Assembly: GCA_965221555.1 (NCBI GenBank)
Contig: OZ244895.1
Span: 2,542,001 to 2,606,000, forward strand
Direction of reading: 5' to 3'
Source: JAJEAD01 sp965221555
Lineage (GTDB): Bacteria; Pseudomonadota; Gammaproteobacteria; HK1
Length of the DNA stretch: 64,000 nt
The stretch's first letter is position 1. Each line of letters opens with the position of its first letter. The notes under the pieces are model-generated. The model saw nothing but the letters and a program-made list of their open reading frames with translations. It was not told the DNA's origin and did not search any database. Position numbers and translations under genes: made by a program. This document shows positions 20,701-32,700 of this stretch, one piece after another.

Positions 20701-23700
20701 CCGCTCCGCCGTGCCCGCCAGGGAACTCCATGCGCTCCAGCCGGTGTCGGGGGCCGTCTTCACCTTGTGGCGCAGCTCGACGCTGTCGATACGGCTGGTG
20801 TTGGTCGGCAGGGTCCACAGCACCACCACCTCGGTGTCGCCGGGCACCGTGCTCAGGTTGGTCGGCGCGCCAGGCGCAACCAGCGGGGGCGCCCGCGGCG
20901 TCGCCGCGCCGGTGGCGGGGTCGCCGTTGCCGGCGCTGTTGGTGGCGCGCACCTGGAAGGTGTAACCGGTGCCGTTGGTCAGGCCGGTGACCTTGTGGCT
21001 GGTGGCGTCGGCGGACGGCAGGTCGGTCCACTTGTCGCGGTCGTCGTCGAACGGCAGGTCCGCCGTGGCCTTCCAGCGCACCTGCACGGCGTCGATCTCG
21101 CTGGTGTTGGTGGGCAGCGTCCAGGCCAGGTCCACTTCGGCGTTGCCCGCCGAGGCGCTGAGCCTGGTCGGGGCGCCGGGGACCGCCAGCTCCGGCCTTC
21201 CGGCCGTCCGCGCCGCCGGGCCGGTGCCGGACGCGCTCTCCGCGCGCACTTCGAAGAAGTAGTCCTGGCCGTTCTTTAGATTGGTCACGGTGTGGGTGGT
21301 GGCGTCCGCCGCCAAGTCCGTCCAAGGCTCCCAGGTCGTCTCGCCCCGGGCCTGGTGGCGCACCTGCACCTTGTCCAGCACGCTGGCGTTGGTGGGCAGG
21401 TCCCAGCTCAGGCTCACCGAGCGGTCGCCCGCGGTGGCCGTCAGGTTGTCCGGGGCGTCGGGAACCGCCACCTGCGGCGTCGCCTTGACCGCGATCGAGG
21501 GATCGCCCGGGACTTTGCCGGCCACGGCGCGGATCTGGAAGGTGTACTCCGTGCCGTTGACCAGGTTCTCCACGGTGTGGCGGGTGGTCGTGGCGTCGCT
21601 GCCCTCGATGGGTTCCCAGGGATCGGAGCCGTATTGGTAGAGAACCTCGTAACCGGTGATGGTGGGGTCGTTCGGATTTGTCCAGACCAGGGTGACCTTG
21701 GTGTCGCCGGCTATGGCGAACAGGTTGCTGGGACTGTGGGGTGGCTCCACCGCCTCGGCGACGGTGATGTTGAACGTGAGGCTGGCCGTGTCGCCGTCGG
21801 CGTCGGAGGCGGTGTAGGTGTACTGCGTCGCATCCTGGACCGCGCTCGGGGTGCCGGTGAGGGTGCGGTTGGTGGCGTCGAAGTTCAGGCCCGCCGGGGC
21901 GTTCGGGCTCAGGCTGTAGGTCAGGGTGCCGTTGCCGCCGGTGGCTGCGGGCAGGGTCAGCGTGGCGATGGCCGTGTTGCGGGTGTAGTTCTGGTCGACA
22001 ATGGTTTCGGTGCCGAAGCTGGGCGTGGTGTCGGCCCGCGGCGTCGCGGTGGCGGTGTCGGAGGCGTCGCTGTTGCCGGCGTTGTTCACCGCCCGGATCT
22101 GGAAGGCGTATTGCTGGCCGTTGGTCAGGCCGGTGACCGTGTGGCTGGTGGTGGCGGCGCCGCTGCCGGTGATGTCGGCCCAGGCGGTGCTGCCGGGCAC
22201 GGTTTGGCCCTGGGCCTGGCGGAACTGGTACTTGGTGATGCTGGAATCGTTCGGGTTGTTCCAGCTCAGCGTGACTTCGGTGTCGCCGGGCGCGGCGGCC
22301 AGGTTGGCGGGCACGGCGGGTACCGGCGGCGGTGTTGCCGTGTAAACGATCTTCTGGTTGCCAAACGCAAGTTCGATGTGGAAATCGTTGTCGCCCAAGG
22401 TATCGAGCACGGTGCCGGAGTACGTTACCGTCTTGCCCGTCGGGTTATAGATGTCCCCGTTGAGGCTGGCCTTGTCCACGACCATGTACTTGCGGTAGGT
22501 GTTGAACAGGATGGTGAAATCGTTGCTGTAGTTGGCCAGGTTTAATATTTCGTTGTAACCCGTGAAGGAACTCCTACCGGTCTTGGTGAAGTCCGGCAGA
22601 TCCTCGTAGCGCCTCGATGGGGCGCCGTTGCTCAGCGACGCCGGATGAAAAGCCCAGAGTTCATCGGTATCGTCTATCTTGATGTAAATGACGTGTTGCG
22701 GCACGGTATCCCCGACATCTGTGAAGCCAGACATATCCAGGCTTCCGGAGGCGGCAATGGTGGTGGTGGTGCCGTCATCGGAGAAGGTGAAGGTCAGCGT
22801 GCGCGCTGGAGTCGAGGGCGCCATCGGTGTGGCCGCGGCGGTGGCCGCGGGGCCGTCGCCGGCGGTGTTGGTGGCGCGCACCGCGAAGGTGTAGCCGGTG
22901 CCGTTGGTCAGGCCCGTCGCCGTGTAGGCGGTGGCCGTGCCGGCGAGGTCGGTCCAAGCGTCGCTGGCGGTGAACGGCAGATCCGCCGTCGCCTTCCAGC
23001 GCACCTGCACGGCGCCGATCACGCTGGCGTTGGTCGGCAGGGTCCAGCTCAATTCGACCTGGGCGTTGCCGGCGGTTGCCGTCAGGCTCGTCGGGGCGTC
23101 CGGCACCGCCAGCTTCGGCTGGGCGGCCACCGCCACCGAGGCGCTGCTGCCGGCGGTGTTGCTGGCGCGGACCTCGAACTCGTAGCTCACGCCGTTGTCG
23201 AGACCGGTCTCGGTGTGGGTGGTGGCGTCCTTGGCCAGCAGGGTCCATTGGCTCCAGGCCGTGTCCGTCTTCTTCTTGTGACGCACGTCGATGGTGTCGA
23301 CCGTGCCCTTGTCCGGCAGGTCCCAGGTCAGGGTCACTTGGGTGTCGCCGGCGCTGGCTTGCAGGTTGCTCGGGGCCGAAGGCTTCGCCAGCTCCGGCGT
23401 GCCCTCCACGCTGGCTGACGGGCCCGTGCCCGCGGTGTTCACCGCGCGGACTTCGAACAGGTAGTCGGTGCCGTTGACCAGGCCCGTCACCCGGGACCGC
23501 TCCGCCGTGCCTGCCAGCGAACTCCACTCGCTCCAGCCGGTGTCGGGGGCCGTCTTCACCTTGTGGCGCAGCTCGACGCTGTCGATCCGGCTGGTGTTGG
23601 TGGGCAGCGTCCACAGCACAACCACTTCGGTGTCGCCGGGCACCGCGCTCAGTTTGGTCGGCGCGCCCGGCGCCACCAGCGGGGGAACCGGAGTGGCCGA

Positions 23701-26700
23701 GACCGACGCCGCCGCGCCGGCGCCGGAGGCGTTCTCCGCCCGCACCTCGAAGTTGTACAGCCCGCCGTTGGTCAGGCCGGTCACGGTGTGGGTGGTGGCG
23801 TCCGCGGCCAGGTCAACCCAGGCCTGCCACTGCTTCGCCGTGTCCGCCTTGTGGCGCGCCTGCACCTTGGTCAGAACGCCCGAATCGGTCGGCAGGGTCC
23901 AGCTCAGAACGACTTGGGTGTTGCCGGGGGCCGCCGCCAGGCCGGTCGGCGCGGTCGGCGCCGCCACCGGCGTCGCGTCCACCTCCGCCACGGCGCCGCG
24001 GCCCGCGCCGTTCAGCGCGCGCACGATGAACGTGTACTCGGTGCCGTTGGTCAGGCCGGTGACCTCGTGGCTGGTCGCGTCCTTCGCCAGGTCAACCCAA
24101 GGCTGGAAGTTCGCCGCGCTCTTCAGCTTGTATGCCACCTGCAGCCTGTCGATTTCGCTGGTGTTGGTCGGCACGTCCCAGGTCAGGCTCACCGCGCCGT
24201 CGCCCACGGCGGCGGTCAGGTTGCCGGGGGCTTCGGGGATCGCCAGCTTCGGCGTCGCCGTCACCGCCGAGGCCGCGCCGGCGCCGTCGGCGTTCACCGC
24301 GCGGATCTCGAAGGCGTGCTGCTTGCCGTTGGCGAGACCGGTCACCGTGTGGCCGGTGGTGCCGGCGTTGCTGCCAGCGATGTCGGTCCAAGGCTCGCTG
24401 TCGGGCACGCTGGCGCCTTCAACATAGCGGACCTGGTACTTGGTGATGCTGTTGTCCCGCGCGTGGGTCCACGTCAACGTCACCTGGGTGTCGCCGGTCG
24501 TCGCCGCCAGATTGGCGGGGGCGGACGGCACCTTGCCCGGCCCCGCTTCGGGCGTCGCGTCCACCTCCGCCAAGGCGCCGCGGCCCGCGCCGTTCAGCGC
24601 GCGCACGATGAACGTGTACTCGGTGCCGTTGGTCAGGCCGGTGATGTCGTAACTGGTGGCGTCCTTCGCCAGGTCCACCCAGGGCAGGAATTTCGCCGCG
24701 CCCTTCACCTTGTATGCCACCTGCATCTTGTCGATTTCGCTGGTGTTGGTGGGCAGGTCCCAGGTCAGGGCCACCGCTCCGTCGCCCACGGCGGCGGTCA
24801 GGTTGCCGGGGGCGTCGGGAATCGCCAGCTTCGGCTGGGCGGCCACGGCCACCGAGTCGCTGCTGCCGGCGGCGTTGGTGGCGCGGACCTCGAACTCGTA
24901 GGGCACGCCGTTGTCAAGACTGGTCACGGTGTGGGTGGTGGCATCCGCCGCCAGCAGGGTCCATTGGCCCCAGCTCGTGTCCGCCCTCTTCTTGTGGCGC
25001 ACGTCGATGGTGTCCACGGTGCCCTTGTCCGGCAGGTCCCAGGTCAGGGTCACCGTTGTGTCGCCGGCGCTGGCCTGCAGGTTGCTCGGGGCCGAAGGCT
25101 TCGCCAGCTTCGGCGTGCCCTCTACGCTGGCCGAAGGGCCTGTGCCCGCAGCGTTCTTGGCGCGGACCTCGAACAGGTAGTCGGTGCCGTTGACCAGGCC
25201 CATCACCCGGGACCGCTCCGCCGTGCCGGCCAGCGAGCTCCACTCGCTCCAGCCGGTGTCGGGGGCCGTCTTCACCTTGTGGCGCAGCTCGACGCTGTCG
25301 ATCCGGCTGGTGTTGGTGGGCAGGGTCCACAGCACCACCACCTCGGTGTCGCCGGGCACCGTGCTCAGGTTGGTCGGCGCGCCCGGCGTAACCAGCGGGG
25401 GCGCCCGCGGCGTCGCCGCGCCGGTGGCCGGCTCGCCGTTGCCAGCCTTGTTGGTGGCGCGCACCTGGAAGGTGTAGCCGGTGCCGTTGGTCAGGCCGGT
25501 GACCTTGTGGTTGGTGGCCGCGGAGGACGGAAGGTCGGTCCAGGCGTCGCGGGCGTCGTCGAACGGCAGGCCCGCCGTCGCCTTCCAGCGCACCTGCACG
25601 GTGACAATCTCGCTGGTGTTGGTGGGCAGCGTCCAGTTCAGGTCCACTTCGGCGTTGCCCGCCGTGGCGCTGAGCCCGGTCGGGGCGCCGGGGACCGCCA
25701 ACTCCGGCCTTCCCACCGTCCGCGCCGCCGGGCCGGCGCCGGACGCGCTCTCCGCGCGCACTTCAAAGAGGTAGTCCTGGCCGTTCTTCAGGTTGGCCAC
25801 GGTGTGGGTGGTGGCGTCCGCCGCCAGGTCCGTCCAGGGCTCCCAGGTCGTCTCGCCCCGGGCCTGGTGGCGCACCTGCACCTTGTCCAGCACGCTGGCG
25901 TTGGTGGGCAGGTCCCAGCTCAGGCTCACCGAGCGGTCGCCCGCGGTGGCCGTCAGGTTGTCCGGGGCGTCCGGGACCGCCACTTGCGGCGTCGCCTTGA
26001 CCGCGTCGGAGGCGTCGCCCAGGAGGCTGCCGGCCACGGCGCGGATCTGGAAGGTGTACTCGGTGCCGTTGGTCAGGCCGGTCACGGTGTGGGTGATGGT
26101 GTCGGCGCCGCTGCCCGGAATGTCATCCCACAGGTCGATCCCCACGTTTTCAAAGTCGAATATCTGGTACTTGGTGATGCTGTCGTCCCTGGGATCTTCC
26201 CAGTTCAGGGTGACTTCCATGTCGCCGGCTACAGCGGTGAAGTTCCTGGGCTTGGCGGGCGGCACCACCGCTTCCGCGACGGTGATGGTGAACTTGAGGC
26301 TGGCCGTGTCGCCGTCGGCGTCGGTGACGGTGTAGGTGTAGGCCGTCGCACTCTGGATCTCGGTCGGGGTGCCGCTGAGGGTGCGGGCGTCGGCGTCGAA
26401 GGCCAGGCCCTTCGGGAGGGCCGAGCTGAGGCTGTAGGTCAGGGTGCCGTTGCCGCCGGTGGCTGCGGGCAGGGTCAAGGTCGAGATGGCCGTGTTCCGG
26501 GTGTAGTTCTGGTCGGCGATGGTCTGGGTGCCGAAGCTCGGCGTGGTGTCCGCCTCCACCGTCACGGTGAACTCGTTGTCCGCCGTGCCCGACTTGTTGT
26601 CGTCCGCCGTCACCGTCACCGTGGCCGCGCCAGCCGCGACCCCGGCAACCGTCACCGTCGACTCCTTCACCGTCACCGTCGCCTTCGATGTGTCGTCCGA

Positions 26701-29700
26701 GCTTGCCGTATAGGTCAACGGGTCCTTGTCCGGGTCGTTGAACACCAGAGACACGTCCACGTCCCGACTTTCGCCTACCAATAGCGTCAGGTCTTCGATC
26801 GGCTTGACGACCTCCGGCGGATCGTTCAGCAACGCGTGCACCGTCACCGTGAACGTGGTCGAGACCGTTCCGCCCCTGCCATCGTCCGCCGTCACGGTTA
26901 CCGTCGGCTTGCCGGCCGACACCGACGTGTACGTGAGCGTGAAGCCGTCCACCGACACCGTCACCTGGGCGGGCGCACTCGATACCGCACTGAAGGTCAG
27001 CGGGTCCTTGTCCGGGTCGCTGAACACCGCCGACAGGTCCACCGTACCGGACTTGCCCTCGTTTAGCTCCGCGTCCGGGATCGCCTTGTCCACCACCGGC
27101 GGGTTGTTCGGCAACTGGTAGATTGCGGTGACCGTTGTCGCGGCCGTGTTGGCATTGCCGGCGGTGTCCTTCGCCACATTCGCCGCCACGCCAACGCTGA
27201 ATTCGCCAGCAGCCTTCGGCGTGATCTTGGCGGTGTAGGTCGACCCGTCCCCGCTACCCGATTGGGCGAAATCCGAAGCGTCGGCATTGGTCAGCGTGAT
27301 GTCGCCGGCCTCGAAGCCGGTGACCGGCTCGCTGAAGGTGAAGGTGGCGTCCACCGCCGCGGTGACCGTGCCTGAAACGCCGGTGATGGCCACCGTTGGC
27401 GCGATATTGTCCAGCGTGAACGACTCAACCGGTCCCGTCGGCGTTCGGTCTCCAATCGACACGCCGGTGCAGCTTCGAATTCTCACGCCCGGCTTCAGCG
27501 TCAGCGTGACCGTTCCGTTGTAGTCGTCCAGACTGGTGCTTGCGTTGAAGTCGCCGATATGCACGTCGTAGGTGCGGCTGCCATTGCAGCCCGGCAGGAG
27601 AGCCCCTGCCGACACCACGGGCGCGGGTGGGTTTGTCAACTCCGGACTGAATGAAGTCGCGTAGGACGACGACTTGAAAGCGTCGTTGAAGTGGACGCGC
27701 TCGCTGAAGGAGACTTTCCACCGCACTCTATCCGCGTTTGTGATCGATTCGGTCGGCTTGTTCCGCTCGATCGATTTCAACACGGGCACGGACGCGACCT
27801 GCACGGAAGCGGCGATGCCGTCGTAGCCGCCGCCGCTGGCGCTCAGGGTCACTGTGCCATTGCCGCCAAAGGGCCTGCGGTACTCGGCCATGTTCACGGT
27901 CACGGTTTGGGCCGTGGCGTAATCCGTGGTGGAGAAGTTCAGGCTGGCCGGGGTCACGGTCGCGTCCGACTCGTTGCTGACCACCGCCACCTTGACCGGG
28001 CCGCTGGGCGCGGTAGTCAACTTCACGGTGAAGGTATCGCTGCCGCCTCCGGGCACCCAGAGGTTGGTCTCAGACACATCAAGGGCGGGCACCACCACCG
28101 GCGTGACCGTGGCGGTGGCCGCGGGGCCGTTGCCGGCGGTGTTGGTGGCGCGCACCGCGAAGGTGTAGCCGGTGCCGTTGGTCAGACCCGTCGCCGTGTA
28201 GGCGGTGGCCGTGCCGGCGAGGTCGGTCCAGGCGTCGCTGGCGGTGAACGGCAGGTCGGCGGTGGCCTTCCAGCGCACCTGCACGGCGCCGATTACGCTG
28301 GCGTTCGTCGGCAGGATCCAGCTCAATTCGACCTGGGCGTTGCCGGCGTTGGCCGCCAGGCTCGTTGGGGCTTCGGGGATCGCCAGCTTCGGCTGGGCGG
28401 CCACGGCCACCGAGTCGCTGCTGCCGGCGGCGTTGGTGGCGCGGACCTCGAACTCGTAGCTCACGCCGTTGTCGAGGCCGGTTTCGGTGTGGGTGGTGGC
28501 GTCCGCGGCCAGCAGGGTCCATTGGCTCCAGGCCGTGTCCGTCTTCTTCTTGTGGCGCACGTCGATGGTGACCACCGTGCCCTTGTCCGGCAGGTCCCAG
28601 GTCAGGGTCACTTGGGTGTCGCCGGCGCTGGCCTGCAGGTTGCTCGGGGCCGAAGGCTTCGCCAGCTCCGGCGTGCCCTCCACGCTGGCCGACGGACCCG
28701 TGCCCGCGGTGTTCACCGCGCGGACTTCGAACAGGTAGTCGGTGCCGTTGACCAGACCCGTCACCCGGGAACGTTCCGCCGTGCCCGCCAGGGAGCTCCA
28801 CTCGCTCCAGCCGGTGTCGGGGGCCGTCTTCACCTTGTGGCGCAGCTCGACGCTGTCGATCTTTCTGGTGTTGGTCGGCAGCGTCCACAGCACCACCACC
28901 TCGGTGTCGCCGGGCACCGCGCTCAGGTTGGTCGGCGCGCCCGGCGCCACCAGCGGGGGCACCGGAGTGGCCGAGACCGACGCCGCCGCGCCGGCGCCGG
29001 AGGCGTTCTCCGCCCGCACCTCGAAGTTGTACAGCCCGCCGTTGGTCAGGCCGGTCACGGTGTGGGTGGTGGCGTCCGCGGCCAGGTCAACCCAGGCCTG
29101 CCACTGCTTCGCCGTGTCCGCCTTGTGGCGCGCCTGCACCTTGGTCAGCACGCCCGAATCGGTCGGCAGGGTCCAGCTCAGGACGACCTGCGTGTCGCCG
29201 GGGGCCGCCGCCAGGCCGGTCGGCGCGGTCGGCACCGCCACCGGCGTCGCGTCCACCTCCGCCACGGCGCCGCGGCCCGCGCCGTTCAGCGCGCGCACGA
29301 TGAACGTGTACTCGGTGCCGTTGGTCAGGCCGGTGACCTCGTGGCTGGTCGCGTCCTTCGCCAGATCAACCCAAGGCTGGAAGTTCGCCGCGCTCTTCAG
29401 CTTGTATGCCACCTGCAGCCTGTCGATTTCGCTGGTGTTGGTCGGCAGGTCCCAGGTCAGGCGAACCTTGCCGTCGCCCGGCGCCGCGGTCAGGTTGCCG
29501 GGGGCTTCGGGGATCGCCAGCTTCGGCTGGGCGTCCACGGCCACCGAGTCGCTGCTGCCGGCGGCGTTGGTGGCACGGACCTCGAACTCGTAGCTCACGC
29601 CGTTGTCGAGGCCGATTTCGGTGTGGGTGGTGGCGTCCTTGGCCAGCAGGGTCCAGACGCTCCAGCTCTTGTCCGTCTTCTTCTTGTGGCGCACGTCGAT

Positions 29701-32700
29701 GCTGTCCACGGTGCCCTTGTCCGGCAGGTCCCAGGTCAGGGTCACTTGGGTGTCGCCCGCGCTGGCCTGCAGGTTGCTCGGGGCCGAAGGCTTCGCCAGC
29801 TCCGGCGTGCCCTCCACGCTCGCCGACGGACCCGTGCCCGCGGTGTTCACCGCGCGGACTTCGAACAGGTAGTCGGTGCCGTTGACCAGACCCGTCACCC
29901 GGGACCGCTCCGCCGTGCCGGCCAGCGAGCTCCACTCGCTCCAGCCGGTGTCGGGGGCCGTCTTCACCTTGTGGCGCAGCTCAACGCTGTCGATACGGCT
30001 GGTGTTGGTGGGCAGCGTCCACAGCACCACCACCTCGGTGTCGCCGGGCACCGTGCTCAGGTTGGTCGGCGCACCAGGCGTCACCAGCGGGGGAACCGGG
30101 GTGGCCGAGACCGACGCCGCCGCGCCGGCGCCAGAAGCGTTCTCCGCCCGCACCTCAAAGTTATACAACTGCCCGTTGGTCAGACCCGTCACCGTGTGGG
30201 TGGTGGCGTCCGCGGCCAGGTCCACCCAGGCCTGCCAGGACTTCGCCGTGTCCGCCTTGTGGCGCGCCTGCACCTTGGTCAACACGCCCGAGCCGGTCGG
30301 CAGGGTCCAACTCAGGCCGACTTGCGTGTCGCCGGGGGTCGCCGCCAAGCCGGTCGGCGCGGACGGCACCGCCAGCGGCGTCGCATCCACGCTCGCCACC
30401 GCGCCACGGCCCGCATCGTTGCGCGCACGCACGATGAACGTGTACTCGGTGCCGTTGGTCAGGCCCGTAACCGTGTGCGTGGTCGCATCCTCGTCTTCCA
30501 GGGTCACCCACGGCCGGTAGTTCGTCGCACTCTTCTCCTTGTAGGCCACATCCACCCAGTCAATTTCGCTGGTATTAGTCGGCAATACCCAGGTCAGGGT
30601 CACCTGCTGGTCGCCAGGCGCCGCGGTCAGGTCCGTCGGCTCACCCGGTATCGCCAGCACCGGGCGCGCCGTTATCCGCGCCTCGCCCTCGCCCGCGGTG
30701 TTCACCGCACGCACCGCAAACTGGTAGGTCTGACCGTTCTTCAGGTTCGTTACCGTGTGCTCCGTCGCATCCGCAGCCAGGTCCACCCACGCCGACCAGG
30801 TCGCCTCAGTGATCCGCCGGTAGCGCACCTGTACCTTGTCAAGCTCGCTGGCGTTGGTCGGCAATACCCAATTCAAGGTGACCCGGGTGTCGCCCGGGGT
30901 CGCCTTCAGTTCGGTCGGGGCGTCCGGCACCGCCAACTCAGGAATGGCCTTGCGCTCATCCGAGGGCGGGCCGGCGGCCGTGCCCACCACTGCCCGTACC
31001 TGGAACGTGTACTCGGTGCCGTTGGTCAGGTTCTCCACCGTGTGGCTGGTGGTCGTCGCGCCGCTGTTGAGAATGTCCACCCACGAGTCATACCCCACAC
31101 CCGTGTGGTCCGTCACCTGGTACTTGGTGATGCTGCGGTCGCGCGGGTCGTTCCAGGTCAACGTGACCCGGGTGTCACCTGCCCTGGCATTGAAGTTACT
31201 GGGCTTGGCCGGCGGCTCGACCGCCTCCGATATGGTGATGTTAAACGTCAGGCTGGCCGTGTCGCCGTCGGCGTCGGTGACGGTGTAGGTGTACTGCGTC
31301 GCATCCTGGACCGCGCTCGGGGTGCCGGTGAGGGTGCGGTTGGTGGCGTCGAAGTTCAGGCCGGCCGGGGCGTTCGGGCTCAGGCTGTAGGTCAGGGTGC
31401 CGTTGCCGCCGGTGGCTTCGGGCAGGGTCAGCGTGGCGATGGCCGTGTTCCGGGTGTAGTTCTGGTCGTCAATGGCCTCGGTGCCGAAGCTGGGATCAGT
31501 GTCGACCCGCGGCGTCGCGGTGGCGGTGTCGGAGGCGTCGCTGTTGCCGCGGGCGTTCACGGCGCGGATTTCGAAGGCGTATTGGGTGCCGTTGGTCAGG
31601 CCGGTGACCGTGTGGCTGGTGGTGCCGGCGCCGCTGCCGGTGATGTCTTCCCAGTTGGCGGTAGTGGGCACGTTGGAACCCGCGCCGTAGCGCACTTGGT
31701 ACCTGGTGATGTTGCTGTCGTTCGGGTTGGTCCAAGCCAGGTCAACCTGGGTACTGCCCGCGGTCGCCGTCAGCCCGGTTGGCGCGTTTGGCACCGTGGC
31801 CGGGTTTGCCGTCTGGAACACGATCTTCTGGTTGCCGATGGCGAATTCGATGTCGAAGTCGTTGTCGCCCAGCGTGGATTGCAAGGTGCCATCGAAGGTC
31901 GCCGCGCCGTTCGCGATCTGGTAGATGTCGCCGGTGAAATTGGCGCTGTCCATTTCCAAGTACTTGGAATAGGTGCTGAACCGGATGTAATAGCTAGAAC
32001 TGTAATTGACCATGTTTTCCAGTTCGCTAGTGCCACCGTAGGACGTCTCGCCGGTGGTCACGAAGTCCGGCAGCGAGTCATAACGTTTGATCGGGATGGA
32101 ATTGGGCGGGTGGATGCCCCAGATTTCCGTATCGTTCATCCGGATCCTCGAGAGATCCGCCGGCACACCGACTCGATCAAAATTGAAGCCTGAGGTATCC
32201 AGGCTGCCCGAGGCGGCGATGGTCACGGTGCTGCCGTTATCGGAGAAGGTGTAGGTCAGCGTGCGCGCCTGGGTCGGGGCCATCGGCGTGGCCGCGACGG
32301 TGGCCGCGGAGCCGTTGCCGGCAGTGTTGGTGGCGCGCACCGCGAAGGTGTAGCCGGTGCCGTTGGTTAGGCCCGTCGCCGTGTAGGCGGTGGCCGTGCC
32401 GGCGAGGTCGGTCCAGGCGTCGCTGGCGGTGAACGGCAGGTCGGCGGTGGCTTTCCAGCGCACCTGCACGGCGCCGATCACGCTGGCGTTCGTCGGCAGG
32501 GTCCAGCTCAATTCGACCTGAGCGTTGCCGCCGGTTGCCGTCAGGCTCGTCGGGGCTTCGGGCACCGCCAGCTTCGGCTGGGCGGCCACGGCCACCGAGT
32601 CGCTGCTGCCGGCGAGGTTGCTGGCGCGGACTTCGAACTCGTAGGTCACGCCGTTATCGAGGCCGGTCTCAGTGTGGGTGGTGGCGTCCTTGGCCAGCAG

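Noticed and set aside
17389..32193. Very long open frames on the plus strand opposite the giant gene (for example 17389-21279, 23563-26784, 27691-32193)
   Set aside because: They are antisense shadows of GC-rich repeats: composition is Gly/Arg/Val/His-rich, they repeat with the same period as the minus-strand modules, and no signal peptide or known fold appears. The minus frame gives clean FnIII domains.
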